A DNA stretch of 28,476 bases from Seminavis robusta (Eukaryota > Bacillariophyta > Bacillariophyceae > Naviculales > Naviculaceae): positions 1 to 28,476 of the forward strand of contig CAICTM010001475.1 of the NCBI GenBank assembly GCA_903772945.1. Direction: 5' to 3'. The notes under the pieces were generated by a model, which was given only the letters and a program-made list of their open reading frames with translations, had not been told where the DNA came from and did no database searches. Each line of letters begins with the position of its first letter. The stretch's first letter is position 1. Made by a program: the position numbers and the translations under genes. Shown one piece after another: positions 10,927 to 22,152 of this stretch.

Positions 10927-11339
10927 GACAGAAGATTGTCGTACATACGGACCACAAGAATCTTACATGTAAGAACTAAATACCGATCGCGTAATGGATG
11001 GCGCCTTATTCTGAAGAATAAAGGCCCTGAACTACGGTACAATCAAGGGCGAACACAATCGTCGCGAATGCGTTGTCGAGACTTAACATTCCAACGACCG
11101 GTTCTTAAGAACAGATGGAACGCAGCGAGATTGCTGAACTCATGGCCTGCAGACGAAGAGGACTTCCCTAGAGAGTTCCCTCTCATGTTCCCCGAGATCG
11201 AACATCGTCAGAAAGAACGACAACGAATCAAGAAGATCCTCAGGGACAAGCAAACCACTACAAAAGCAATCTTTCCCAGAGGGATAAGTCTACGAATTAG
11301 TAGTTAAGGACGATAAAATCGTCGTACCTAAAAACTATG

Positions 11340-12290
11340 CAGAAGAAGCAGTTGAATGGTATCATGGTGTGCTGATGCATCTGGCGAGACTCGCACAGAA
11401 CTAACCATCAGCCAACACTACACCTGGAAAGGGCGCAAGATGTGCAGGCCGTATGTCAGCGTTGCCAAAGCTGCCAATGAACAAACCCAAGACGCGTAGC
11501 TGGGATTGATGCCTCAAGACCTTGCGAGGAGATCCTTGGGAAAGACTATGATTTGACTGATAGGCCTTACACGTGGGGATCAAGAAAAGAATTCCTGCAC
11601 ACTTCATTGCCTACAATGATTTGATCCGAACCGGATTGTTCGAGATTGCAGAGATCTCCAAAGCAGCAGACGAAGAAATCGTCCTAAACAAACGTGCTTA
11701 TCTCGGTATCCATGGCTGCTGAGGTTTCATGGATATAGGACGTGAGTTCCGCGCAGAGGTCGAAGACACTCCGAGATGAATTGGACTTCGTCGCAATTCA
11801 TCACACGCAGTAACCCTCAAGCCAACTCTATGTCGAGCGTGCTCATCAAACCATACGTAACTTGATCGCTGTTCAAACATCAAGTGCCAGACGACCTGTG
11901 AATGATCCTGGGATGGAGTCTCACGGCGGTTCGCTTCCAATGAATGCCACGATTCATACCACCTTGCCGCAACGCCCGACAGCTGTGTTCAATCGTGACG
12001 CGATTCACAACGTCGGTTCGAAGCACTGGAAGTAATTAAGGAAGTCGCACGACTAATCCACAAAACAACGATAAGAAAACGCGACGCGTGCCCTCATCAA
12101 TACAATGTCACGATACCGTGATGATTCACAGTATCAGCACCGAAGTACGGTCAGCCAAAGTACAAAAGGTCCTTACACTATAGACGAGTCAATACAATGG
12201 CAACTGTACGGCTCCAACATGCTACCGCACAACGGCGGCACAGTCTACACAGACTGGAACATAAGGTATTATACAACATACAAGGCCTGA
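11340..12290 (+). pseudogene. gypsy integrase fragment, shredded by one-base indels
   Basis: No single frame survives, but this region aligns base by base with 27148-28106. Between them the two copies show the integrase order: zinc-binding end (HxnH...CxxC, near 11395-11480), a catalytic strand with IDLIGPY-like coding, a second around MDRGREF, and a C-terminal tail coding QHRK.GQPKYKGPYTIDE and WNIRYYTTYKA (ending about 12290). Lesions are mainly single missing or extra bases, different in the two copies. Confidence 0.65.
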
Positions 12291-12423
12291 TCCCTTGTAG
12301 GATTGCCATCGTGCGACGCACATGTCTACATCCAAATCTCATGAGAGTGCCCCGCACTTTAAATCATATGTTCTCCTTGTCCGACTGCTGTCGCGCCTTC
12401 TGTGACCCTTGTCAGGGGGCGAA

Positions 12424-12859
12424 TGCAATACACGGCTCTGAGCCTTATTCGCGACTCGATCTTAGATAGAGTTTGAGTTCGACTCATGACTGAGTCTCTC
12501 GTGAATAGTCATTGAGACAGGGTTCTCAATGACCGCGCTAGTCATACTAGGTTGATGATGAAACATCGCTCTAGATATTTAGCCAGCGTGGAGTACTTCC
12601 ACGCTACTAGATCCAAGCTAGACAAACCCTCCACGCGTTCCGTTTTAGGATCGTGGAGAGACGTAGGATTACTACCGCAACCTACTCTATCACACTTTAT
12701 AGTCTCCCGCGGAAAGCCAGATCTACGATCCCTTGATGATGATCTCTCTCGTTGATTAGTTTTCATAGCTTTCTAATCTCTCTCATAACTTTCATTCTCT
12801 CAAACTCAAAACACTCGAAACACTCGAAAGATCTTTACACTAGCTTTTAGCGTAGTGCA
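12424..12859 (+). repeat. gypsy 3' LTR
   Basis: This 436-bp partner of 8377-8808 is preceded by the polypurine tract (12414-12423) and followed by the CCTG duplication. It contains a perfect 26-nt dyad at 12508-12533 with 10-bp arms. Confidence 0.92.
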
Positions 12860-12928
12860 CCTGGTAGCATTGGCATACGCTTCTGCATCTGCACACTCAC
12901 TATCCAACCAAGAACCAGGAAGTGGCAT

Positions 12929-13247
12929 ATTATTCCTTGTTTTTCGTTTCGTTTGTCCAAACAGGATTTTTGTGAGACTGACACATTTTCAAAATCTCCC
13001 CCCCCCATCCACTTTTTCAAAAAATAGTTTATGCCAACGAGATTGCTTGAATTTCGTGCCAATGCACCCAAACGTATAGAAAAAGAATGACCCAACCAGC
13101 CCCCAGCCCCAGTACTGCAACGACTATATTGATATCATACCAGCAGGAAGTATGTAATGAGCAAAGACGGCATGCTACTATGCATGCAGTTTAACGACTA
13201 CATCCGCAGTCAACAAATAATGAGACATAAAATTGATTTCCTCCAGT
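12929..13247. promoter_or_regulatory. divergent intergenic region between the Cys-rich gene and the H3-like gene
   Basis: This is 319 bp between two outward-facing starts. It contains a C-run (around 12999-13007) and T/A-rich tracts, with no clear TATA box. A shared promoter is plausible from layout only. Confidence 0.3.
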
Positions 13248-13665
13248 ATGGTAAGGACTAAACCAACTGCAAGCAGAGTAGTCGACGGGCAACATTCCAG
13301 ATTCCGGAAGGCGCTAGCAAGGCGGGCCGCCAGGAAGGTCCCTCCTCCATTGAAGGTATGTCAAAAAGCGACAGCGCTATCGCCCAGGAACTGTGGCTCT
13401 CAGAGAAATTCGAAGGTACCAGAAGTCAACCGATCTCCTAATCAGGAGACTGCCCTTTCAACATCTTGTTCGAGAGATAGCTTCTGATATTAGAAAAGAC
13501 ATCAGGTTCCAAGGGTCTGCGATGGAAGCTCTCCAGCAAGCGTCAGAAGCCCATCTTGTGAACATGTTCCAATGTTTCAACCTTTGTGCTATCCATGCCA
13601 AGAGAATCACCATCATACCAAAAGATATCCAGCTAGCCAGGAGGATTCGAGGTGGAAGGTTTTAG
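13248..13665 (+). pseudogene. divergent histone H3 with one frameshift
   Basis: ATG at 13248 opens a tail MVRTKPTASRVVDG..., comparable to the H3 start, running to Lys codon 13353-13355. The frame then shifts by one base (an extra base near 13356), and the H3 fold continues at 13357: [20 protein letters not shown], then [20 protein letters not shown], and a C-terminus [20 protein letters not shown] with RRIRGGRF, ending at TAG 13663-13665. Combined length is about 138 residues against 136 for canonical H3. Lys4 and the AARK context of Lys27 are kept; the Lys9/Ser10 and Lys14 positions are changed. Loop 1 (RKDIRFQGS) has no insertion, so the main cenH3 sign is absent. It may be a variant gene with a sequencing or real indel, or a recent pseudogene. 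The histone fold itself is open with no stops. Confidence 0.85.
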
Positions 13666-14086
13666 GTACTATTCTACAGTCAAGCGAGACCTGATAAATT
13701 AACGTATGAGATAATATGTGTTCTTCTTTGTTGCCTTCTTTCGTGCATACCCATATGTCTTTCGTCAGTGCAGCCTTGACTGTTTTTTGGTTTGCATGAG
13801 GGCGTAATTGTTTTCTTTTCATGCACTTTGTGTGACTGTGACAACTCCTCTTCTAAGACCGTTAACCTGTGGTTATAAATACATATAGGTATACATATAT
13901 TGATAGTAGTATACCTGGTCTGTGCAAGGATCGAATCATGCGCCTGCCGTCCCTGTCATGCCAACTCGGGTCACATACATTCTCCGGCCTGTTCGAACTC
14001 ATTACTTAGCCAAAACTCTGGGAGTTCACTCTGCCCCTTCTAAAGAGCAAATTCATTGTTTGGCAGAGTTTTTAGTTTCCAGTGCT
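13666..14086. other. H3 3' flank and spacer before the old copia copy
   Basis: No gene seen. An AT-rich stretch with TATAAATACATATA lies at 13875-13890. Copia homology begins abruptly at about 14087. Confidence 0.35.
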
Positions 14087-15555
14087 ATCACAGTGAAGAG
14101 TACCGGAGGCAAGCTGAAGGTACGGCACACGGCCAAAATACTCCGCCACATACAGAGAGTATGGTTCGATGAAAGAGGAATCACGAACATCCTATCTGTT
14201 AAGAATGTCTGCAAGCATTGCGACATTGTCTACGACTGTGCGAAAGGAACGTACACAGTAAAGATACCAGGCCTACCGGACGTAATATACGAAATGAACG
14301 ATGAAAGATTACACGTTCATGACCCTAGGAAACAAGGGAAGGCACTTGTGAACACTGTCGCCGAAAGCAAGGAAGGCTTCAGCAAACGACAAGTTAAAGC
14401 GGCATCAAGGGCGAGGTTGTTGTACAAGAAACTCGTCTATCCATCGATTAAAGACTTTCGATGGGTGATTATGAGCAATCAAATCGCAAATTGCCCTGTG
14501 ACCGTCGAAGACATCGATACGGCACAAGCTATATGGGGCAAGGATATTGATGCGTTGAAAGGCAAGACCACTCGAACGAAACCGAACGCAGTGGCAGGCA
14601 ATGCAATGAAAGTGCCGAGAGACTTCTTGCATTTACACAAGGATGTGTTCCTGACGATGGACATCTTCTTTGTGGCAGGCATTCCATTCCTGTTGTTAAC
14701 GCTCAGTCGTAAAATAGATTTTACAACAGCTAGGCACCTGTTGAACAGGAAGCTAGAGACCAACCTAGCAGGATTTAAGGAGGTCTATCTATTTTACAAA
14801 GCTCCTGGTTTTAGAATCACGACCGTTCACATGGACAATGAACCTCTGTCCAACACAATCATGGCAATGCCGGGTGGACCGGTAGTGAACGTTGCCAGTG
14901 CTAACGAGCATGTACCCGAGATCGAACGGAGAATCCGGGTAGTCAAGGAAAGGACACGAGCTGTCCGGCATAGCCTACCATTCACACGCATGCCAAAGAT
15001 CTTGACGGTCAACTTGGTGTTACAAGTCGTCAAACAGCTGACATACTTCCCAAGCAAATCGGGGATCAGCGAGACAATGAGCACCCGAATGATAATGAAA
15101 GGAGAGTCCCTGGACTATAAAAAGCACCTGAGCCTGCATTTTGGAGATTACTGCCATGTGCATGAGGAAGACTCGCCCCGTAACAGCATGGTTGGACGTA
15201 CGAAAGCGGCCATCTGTATGGGAACGAGCGGAAACAAACAAGGAGGTTACAAGTTTATGAGCCTCCGCTCTGGCAAGAAAATTGTTACAAGGCATTCGTG
15301 GGACAAGATCCCAATGCCCGACACAGTGATAGCTAGAGTCAATCTATTAGGAAAGGATCAGCCTAAACTACTCGTTTTTACTGACCGAAAGAATAGGCCA
15401 ATAGGTGATGTCGAGATCACAGGAGTGGACGGGGAAGAGGGCACTAACGCACCCCCACAACCACAACCTATGGTCCAAAACGATGAGGATCTGGATGCCG
15501 AAACCATTGACGAAGAAATGGAAGATGATCCCAATGATCACCAGTTCGACGACCA
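14087..15555 (+). pseudogene. old copia copy, left half: pre-integrase and integrase
   Basis: Open without stops for about 490 codons and closely similar to 19475-20935 of the young copia. It starts inside the protease-integrase linker (ITVKSTGGKLKV), so Gag and protease are missing. Pre-integrase region and integrase core are present: LTMDIFFVAG (first Asp), VHMDNEPLSN (second Asp, with a two-residue loss just after it) and EHVPEIERRIRVVKER (Glu). The integrase would insert element DNA into the genome. Homology ends in the acidic linker at 15555 (DDPNDHQFDD), exactly where the duplication shared with 25433-25450 ends. The open frame runs on into unrelated sequence to 15826. There is no LTR on this side. 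Confidence 0.85.
15538..15555 (+). repeat. 18-bp duplication, left copy (target-site duplication candidate)
   Basis: TCACCAGTTCGACGACCA matches 25433-25450 with one mismatch. It marks the left edge of the insertion that splits the old copia copy. Confidence 0.75.
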
Positions 15556-16826
15556 CTTTTTCACGGGAAGCCGAATCGAATCGAGGAGCTTCCCCTCTGA
15601 ATCTGTTACTAAGAACAACAACACTGATAGCAACAAACACAACCAATCGGTCATACCTATACCATTACACTACCTATTAGCACCATTAGAAGCATTGAAA
15701 CGAAGCGAAAGGACCTCAGGAAGCCTGTTTTCTGTACTGTTTTACTATAGGATTCAACTCAACGTCATCACGGAAAACATACACCCTTTTTCCTCTCTTT
15801 ATCTCTCATTCAAGCCCTCCGGTTGACAGGATCGACACCTTCCACCATCCCTTCTATCAATCGCACCTCCTCTATCAAGCGACTATCAAAGCGGCCTTCT
15901 CCGGTTCAGATTAGAAAGCCATCCCAATTGAAATCCTACGAGATCGGGCAGGTTTTCTATTCTTGACCACCGACGACCAAGTTGGAAGAAATTGACCACA
16001 AGAAGAAGTCTCCGGTCTTCTGCAGTACCAGACGAGCAGAGAAACACATACTCATTTGTTACTTGCTGTTCTCTCACTGCCGACGGCCCAAGAAATCCCA
16101 TTGTCGATCCTCTTTTTCGTACGATTGAATCTTCCGCAACAACAACAACTCCGGTTAACCTTACCCCTACGGCGGTGACGTTGATACGAATCGATTCAAC
16201 TGAATCGAATCGAATCCTCTGAATCGAATCGATCCTCCCAATCGAATCGTATCCCCCGGACGTACCTCTTCCCGCGACCGTACCTCTCCTCCGTACCTCT
16301 TCCTCCGTACGGATCGAACGATCAAGAAGGACTTCACGAGATACCTGCAGTGACCGCCGAGAACAGAAACACAGCTGTATTTCTTACTTTCTCACCGGCC
16401 ACTCTGGGTTTCTCCCGACGTCCTTGTTGGAACTGATCCTACTGATTCAACCAGCCCTATTCATATACAGACTGATTGACTGATCAACACCTGCTACTGT
16501 TACCACCCCTTCATTGATATCTAACTCCTCCCCAATAAGAGGAACAACAAACAACAACAGAGTTCCTGTAAGGACTTTGAGTTGGTTACAAGTTGGATAC
16601 TGCCTCAGCCTTTTCGTCGGAGTTACTGAGCATAGTTTCCTTCCTTGGACACCAGGCTTGGCGTCGTCAGCCTTCTCCCTGGGATATCCAACTCCTCTCC
16701 ATAGGATCTCACCCCCACAAGAACAACTAAAAAAGCTGCCCCTCTAGCGTGTTTGGCTAGATTGTGCAACAATTCATTGACACAGCCACCTCTCTGCTAC
16801 TGCACCTGACTCTCCTACTGAGTGTG
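15556..16826. other. left arm of the unknown insert; no clear gene
   Basis: Short ORFs only, such as 15992-16222. The DNA is Thr/Ser/Pro-codon rich on the plus strand, and simple repeats occupy 16178-16310. The last 5 bases (GTGTG) are the copia target duplication. Confidence 0.4.
16178..16310. repeat. GAATC(G) and CGTACCTCTTCC short tandem repeats
   Basis: Irregular GAATCGAATC units run from 16178 to 16250. They are followed at 16260-16310 by four imperfect CGTACCTCT(T)CC units. A further CCGAATCGAATCGAGG sits at 15571. Confidence 0.75.
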
Positions 16827-16982
16827 TGTTGGGGATTCGCGATTAGGGATTCAACCTGTACCTCTGTACTAGAATTTGATGCCAGTAGAAAAAGCCAAGG
16901 AACCCACTTTTTCAGTAGTATCTCAATAGACAACAGTAACAACTAAGAGAGCTACAACTAAGAGAGCTTAGAGCAACTAACA
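16827..16982 (+). repeat. copia 5' LTR
   Basis: 156 bp, identical to 23706-23846 apart from one substitution and a 15-bp tandem duplication (AACTAAGAGAGCTAC-type, 16941-16969). No TATA box is seen inside. Confidence 0.95.
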
Positions 16983-17739
16983 TACTACTGAAAAAGGCTG
17001 CTATCACGAATAGCAGTGGTCTACTATCGAAGAGGAGCCTATCGAAGCATTGGTAGCAGGAAGATCGCGACGCGAAAAGGATCGAGTGTCGGCCGACACC
17101 GAACGTCGAAGCGCAAGGATCGATAGAGACCAAGCCTGTCGAAGCATCGACAGCAACAGCAAGAGAAGACCTTCAGAGTGATTGGAGGCAACGCGACGAC
17201 GCAACGATAGCAACGCCGCAACAGGAGAAGACTGTCGAAGGCGACAGCAACGAGTGAAGGATCCGAGGACGGATTCGAAGAACAAGATTGGACGACGAGA
17301 CCGTCATGCCAAGAGGAGACTGCAGCCAGCGACGACGCGAGTATCGGTCGACGACGCAGCAGCAAGAGTTTCATCGGCAGAATCCACAAGGATTGTCGAT
17401 AGAAGAGCCGACAGCATCCAGCCGGAACTGTCAGAGCCAACAATCAAGCGCGTAAGCCACAGTGCCAGCGCAGGGGCCAAAGGACGGGCACCCAACAAGG
17501 AATCAACAATACAAAGAAACGGGTTTGGAGTGGCAACGACCGCACAGTGTGTGAAGCAATCGTTCCCTCCTTGCAAGATCTTTAGTACATAGATTTAACA
17601 CTCCCTAGCCAGGAGTATAAATTGCAGTTATCGCCGCATAGCCAAAAGACGAATAAGTAGTCGGACGAGACCTTAAATTAAAGAGCTAGTCAATCAAAAA
17701 ACAACGAATTAAAATAGTCCACCTACCGTAGCATAGACA
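16983..17739 (+). other. long copia leader between LTR and gag
   Basis: The 757-bp leader is rich in CGAAG and CGACAGCAAC motifs. It holds a 136-codon ORF (17182-17592) that is Arg/Ser-rich and unlike known copia proteins; coding status is doubtful. A TATAAAT at 17616-17622 lies about 120 bp before the gag ATG. No canonical primer binding site (TGG...) starts at 16983; the bases are TACTACTGAAAAAGG. Confidence 0.5.
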
Positions 17740-20700
17740 ATGAGCGGTAGAGGTAAAGGAAAGAGTGGCCGAGGAGGCGGCAAAGGACGAGGGCATGGAA
17801 GAACCAGCCCATCGTCGTCGAACCAGCAGAAAGGTTCATGCAAAGCCCTCGACCAACATGTGTTTAACTTCGGTACAACTGGATCTGGAACGGCAGACCA
17901 GATGATACGCACATGGGAGAAGATCGTCATCCACGTTGGACAACAGATGGGTGACGACATGAGCAATAAGCTACGCAACCTGAAACAGACAGTGTTGGTA
18001 GCACCGGTGTACTCAGCGGAGACCCGGAACAGGCTTGAAACGGCGAAGGTACGACGTGAAGCGAACAACCGTCGTCTCCTAACGGCAACCGAAGCAAGCC
18101 TACAGCTACTGGAAGCAGAGATAGCCGCAGTCACTAATGACCCGACTCTCGGTAGCTTACGCACACTAACGATAGAAAAAGCACAACTCGTTAACGAAAT
18201 AGCCGACCTTACGGCAGCCATAGCCGACCCACCGGAAGAGGAACTCCGGGGACTCGAGAAAGCAGAGTATGGAGGGCTCATGAAGACCCACCTTACGAGG
18301 TTGGCAAAACTACAAGAAAATAGAGGCAAAGCATTCAACTTGATCCTAGGGCAGTGCACCCGACTATGAAAGGACAAGATGAAGCAGAACACGGACTTTG
18401 ATGACGTCCTGTTAAGATGCGACCCACTGGAGCTACGAAAAATGATCCATAAGACGATCATGGCCCAGACCGATGATAATTTTGTGTACCACACATTATT
18501 CCAACTGGAAAAACAACTGTTGAATTTCCACCAAGGGAGCCTTACCGCTTCCGAATACCACAAGCAATTTACCACGAAGAGGGACATTGCAAAATCCGTG
18601 GGTATTTCCAAGCTACACGATGCAGCCCTGCTGCATACGGCTAAACTACTCCACCCAAACACAGCATACACTGACCTTGGAGCCGATGACCAGAAGAAAG
18701 TGTCGGCATACGCTGAAGAACGGTACTATAGTTACATCTTCTTAACAAATAGTTCAGCCGAAAATACCAAGCTTAAACAGAACCTGAGGGGCGACTTTGC
18801 CAAAGGCACTGATAACTATCCCCACACGTTACATGAGGTATTACACCTTTTGGACAAACACACCAAGAGTAACATCCCACGACAGTCCACTTCCCACGGA
18901 AGCTCCTTTGCTCAGACAGCACAAGGCGGGAGAGGACGGGGTGGTGGCAGAGGAAAAAGCCGCGGAAACGCGAGCTATGACAAAGAATACTGGAAAGAGA
19001 AAGAATGCTTTTCCTGCCACGATAAAGGACATCCAGCATCGCACTGTCCTGACAAAAATAAAGATAAAAATAAAGACAAAGACGACGACGACAAGTCGAG
19101 GTCGAGCAAGCGTAGCAAGTCAAGCACGTCGAGCAAGAAAAGCTCTAGTAGCAATCAAAGGAAGACCTTAGCTACTATCAGCAAACTGCAAGATAAAATG
19201 ACGACCGCATTGACAACCCTGAACGAAGAACAGGATGATGCCGATTCTGACATCACGCAGTCAGATGACGAGAAAGTCGAGAAAGGTTTCTTTACGTTCG
19301 TACCGCTGTTCGCGGACGGAGCGAAGAAACCGACTAAGGAAGGCATAGTCGCCCACACAAAAGGATTGGACGACATAGATATGAGAGAGGTCCAGCTACT
19401 GGACAACCAGTCCACGTTGGATTTATGCTGTAATAAAGACATGGTTACCGACATCAGGAAAGCCGATCGTCCCATTACAGTGAAAAGTACCGGAGGCAAG
19501 CTGAAGGTCCAGCACACAGCCAAGCTAGCTGGCCACAAACAGAGAGTATGGTTCGATGAAAGAGGAATCACGAACATCTTATCTGTTAAGAATGTCCGCA
19601 AGAATTGCAACATCGTCTACGACTGTCCGAAAGGAACGTACACAGTAATTAGACCAGGCCTACCGGACGTAATATACGAAATGAACAGTGAAGGATTACA
19701 CGTTCATGACCCTAGGAAAAAAGGGAAGGCACTTGTGAATACTGTCGCCGAAAATAAGGAAGGCTTCAGCAAACGACAAGTTAAAGCCGCATCAAGGGCG
19801 AAGCTGCTGAATAAGCAACTCGTCTATCCATCGATTAAAGATTTTCGATGGGCGATTATTAGCAATCAAATCGCAAATTGCCCTGTGACCGTCGAAGACA
19901 TCGATACGGCACACGCTATATGCGGCAAGGATATTGATGCGTTGAAAGGCAAAACCACTCGAACGAAACCGAACGCAGTGGCAGGCAATGCAATGAAAGT
20001 GCCGAGAGACTTTTTGCAATTACACAAGGATGTGTTCCTAACGATGGACATTTTCTTTGTGGCAGAAATTCCGTTCCTGTTAACGCTAAGCCGTAAAATC
20101 GATTTTACAACATCTAGACACCTGCCCAACAGGAAGCTAGAGACCATCCTAGAAGCAGTTAAGGAGGTCTATCGATTCTACAAGGCTCGTGGTTTTAAAA
20201 TCACGACCATTCATGTGGACAATGAGTTTGAGCCTCTGTCCAACACAATCATGGCAATGCCGGGTGGACCGGTAGTGAACGTTGCCAGTGCTAACGAGCA
20301 CGTATCCGAGATCGAACGCAGAATCCGGGTAGTCAAGGAAAGGACACGAGCTGTCCGGCATAGCCTACCGTTCACACGCATGCCAAAAATATTAACCGTC
20401 AACTTGGTGTTACAAGTCGTCAAACAGTTGACGTACTTCCCAAGTAAGGCGGGGGTCAGTCAGACAATGAGCCCCCGTAGGATAATGATGGGAGAGTCCC
20501 TGGACTATAAAAAGCACCTGAGCCTGCAGTTTGGAGATTACTGCCAGGTGCATGAAGAAGACTCGCCCCGTAACAGCATGGTAGGACGCACAAAGGCGGC
20601 CATCTGTATGGGAACGAGCATAAATAAGCAAGGAGGCTACAAATTTATGAGCCTCCGCTCCGGCAAGAAAATTACTCGGCATTCGTGGGACAAGATCCCA

Positions 20701-22152
20701 ATGCCCGATACAGTGATAGCTAGAGTCAATCTATTAGGAAAAGATCAGCCTAAACTACTCGTTTTTACTGATCGAAAAAATAGACCCATAGGTGATGTCG
20801 AGATCACAGGAGTGGACGGGGAAGAAAGCAATGACGCACCCCCACTACCAATGATCCAAACCGATGAGGACCTGGACGCGGATGCTGAAACCATTGACGA
20901 AATGGATGATCCCGACGATCCCCAGGACAACGTCAACGACGAAAAATCGATAGTCAACGAGCCGAATGAAATCGGCATTGAAACAAAAATCGAAACGGAA
21001 ACGGAACCGGCTACCCAACCTATCGTTGAGACGGTAGAGGAACCGGAACCTACTACGGACCAACAGCCCCTGGAACAGATCCCAGGAGTGGGCTTTGAAA
21101 CCCAAGCGGCACCTGAGCAGACGCCAGGAGTGCGCAGGTCTAGTAGAGTGAGGACACAAGCAAAGGAATCGTATATTCCCAGCTTTGATGGAAAGAAGTA
21201 TGAGACGCCAAACGTCCATACAACTGAACGTGTCTTGCACCCAGATGCACACATGTTCTACACACAGGTAGACGAAGAACCTGATGTGGTAGCAGCCATC
21301 ATGACACAGCTGTCATTGAAGGCTGGACTCAAGGAGTGGAAGGACAAAGCGCACGATGCAGCCTTTGCCGAGATGAAACAGTTACATCTCAGGGATACCT
21401 TCCGTCCGAAGAAAATGGAAGAACTCAGCAATATGGAACGCAAGAGTATCCTAGAGTCACACCTGTTCCTATAGATGAAAAGGAACGGGAAGATCAAAGG
21501 CCGAGCGGTTGCAGGAGGCAACAAACAGCGTGACTTCATCTCCAAGGAAGACGCAAGCTCGCCAACAGTGTCGACAGAAGCAGTGCTACTCTCCTGCATA
21601 ATCGACGCTGAAGAGGAAAAGGATGTGGCAGTAATTGACATCCCGAACGCCTTCATCCAGACACGAGTCGAGGATGAAAAGGATATGGTAATCCTTAGAG
21701 TAAGAGGAGTACTAGTAGACATGCTGGTTAAAATTGCCCCAGATGTCTACAAACCGTTCGTGACAACGGACAAGAGAGGCAACAAGCAGTTGTTACTGCA
21801 ATGCTTGAACGCCATCTACGGTACCATGGTAGCCAGCCTACTATACTACCGTGAGTTCCGGAAGACAATGCTCCGAAACGGATTTAAGATTAATCCCTAC
21901 GATCCATGTGTAGCCAACAGAATGGTACACGGCAAGCAACGTACAGTCTGCTGGCATGTAGATGACTGCAAGCTTAGCCACAAGGACTCGAAGGTGAACG
22001 ACCAGCTGATCCAAGTGCTTCGTGATGAGTATGAAAGCATATTCGAGGACGGCACTGGAGAGATGGCGGTGAGCCGAGGAAAGGCCCACACGTATCTAGG
22101 CATGACCATAGACGAAAGGTCAATGCAATGTGTCAATGTACAAGTACGTTGA
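17740..22152 (+). pseudogene. copia gag-pol polyprotein (Gag, protease, integrase, first RT copy)
   Basis: One frame from ATG 17740 with two in-frame stops, TGA 18367-18369 and TAG 21472-21474. Gag starts MSGRGKGKSGRGGGKGRGHG and contains KALDQHVFNFGT and TWEKIVIHVGQ. The first stop falls in the conserved Gag stretch ILGQCTRL*KDKMKQ, where relatives read through. The zinc knuckle CFSCHDKGHPASHC is at about residue 210 counted from the Met at 18379. The protease strand is LLDNQSTLDLCC (Asp 342), not the usual D-S/T-G. Integrase Asp residues lie in LTMDIFF (557) and IHVDNEFE (614), with Glu in EHVSEIERR. RT continues after the second stop at 21475 with VIDIPNAFIQT and CWHVDDCK (the YVDD equivalent, 21961-21966). 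An 8-bp deletion after TIDE near 22112 shifts the frame to a stop at 22152. Confidence 0.9.

Larger units (their letters stand above)
8377..12859 (+). mobile_element. Ty3/gypsy LTR retrotransposon copy 1, decayed, with target-site duplication
   Basis: The LTRs at 8377-8808 and 12424-12859 both begin TGCAATACACGG and end GTAGTGCA. They are flanked by CCTG (8373-8376 and 12860-12863), a 4-bp target duplication. A purine-rich tract AGGGGGCGAA (12414-12423) abuts the 3' LTR and would be the polypurine tract. The interior runs protease, reverse transcriptase, RNase H, integrase, the Ty3/gypsy order. At 3,615 bp it is short, with almost no gag left. No standard TGG-type primer binding site is evident right after 8808. 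Confidence 0.92.
7176..12928 (-). pseudogene. cysteine-rich acidic protein gene, split by a gypsy retrotransposon
   Basis: Read on the minus strand. ATG at 12928-12926 is the first ATG after an in-frame stop. The frame runs to 12864, is interrupted by the element at 8377-12859 and its CCTG target duplication, and resumes at 8376 down to TAG at 7178-7176. The two parts sum to 1,266 nt, exactly 422 codons, with the frame kept across the junction. One nonsense codon (TAA, 8111-8109) lies inside. The protein has two cysteine clusters: CPLCLEEDTCNLC (CxxC-x6-CxxC, zinc-ribbon-like) near the start, and HCDICHLKPC further on. A basic linker follows the first cluster, and the C-terminal half is acidic and Ser-rich (SSDEDETVDGDLDEL). 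This suggests a nuclear or nucleic-acid-linked role, but that is inference and the family is not recognised. Its start faces the histone H3-like gene 319 bp away. Confidence 0.7.

Noticed and set aside
13353..13362. A tiny intron or programmed frameshift in the H3-like gene
   Set aside because: GTATGT at 13356 looks like a donor, but no acceptor lies at a realistic distance. One extra base explains the shift.
13393..13665. Centromeric H3 (cenH3)
   Set aside because: Loop 1 has the canonical length and keeps the RFQ stretch. Divergence alone is not enough to call cenH3.
16757..16942. Minus-strand ORF repeated at 23537-23821
   Set aside because: The shared part is simply the copia LTR read backwards.
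18367..18369. Programmed stop readthrough between Gag and Pol
   Set aside because: The TGA lies inside a conserved Gag segment, not at the Gag-Pol boundary, and three further stops exist downstream, so decay is simpler.
17709..18671. 320-codon minus-strand ORF
   Set aside because: It lies antisense to copia Gag, which has clear family motifs. The composition (Ser/Cys/Arg/Trp) is typical of a shadow frame.
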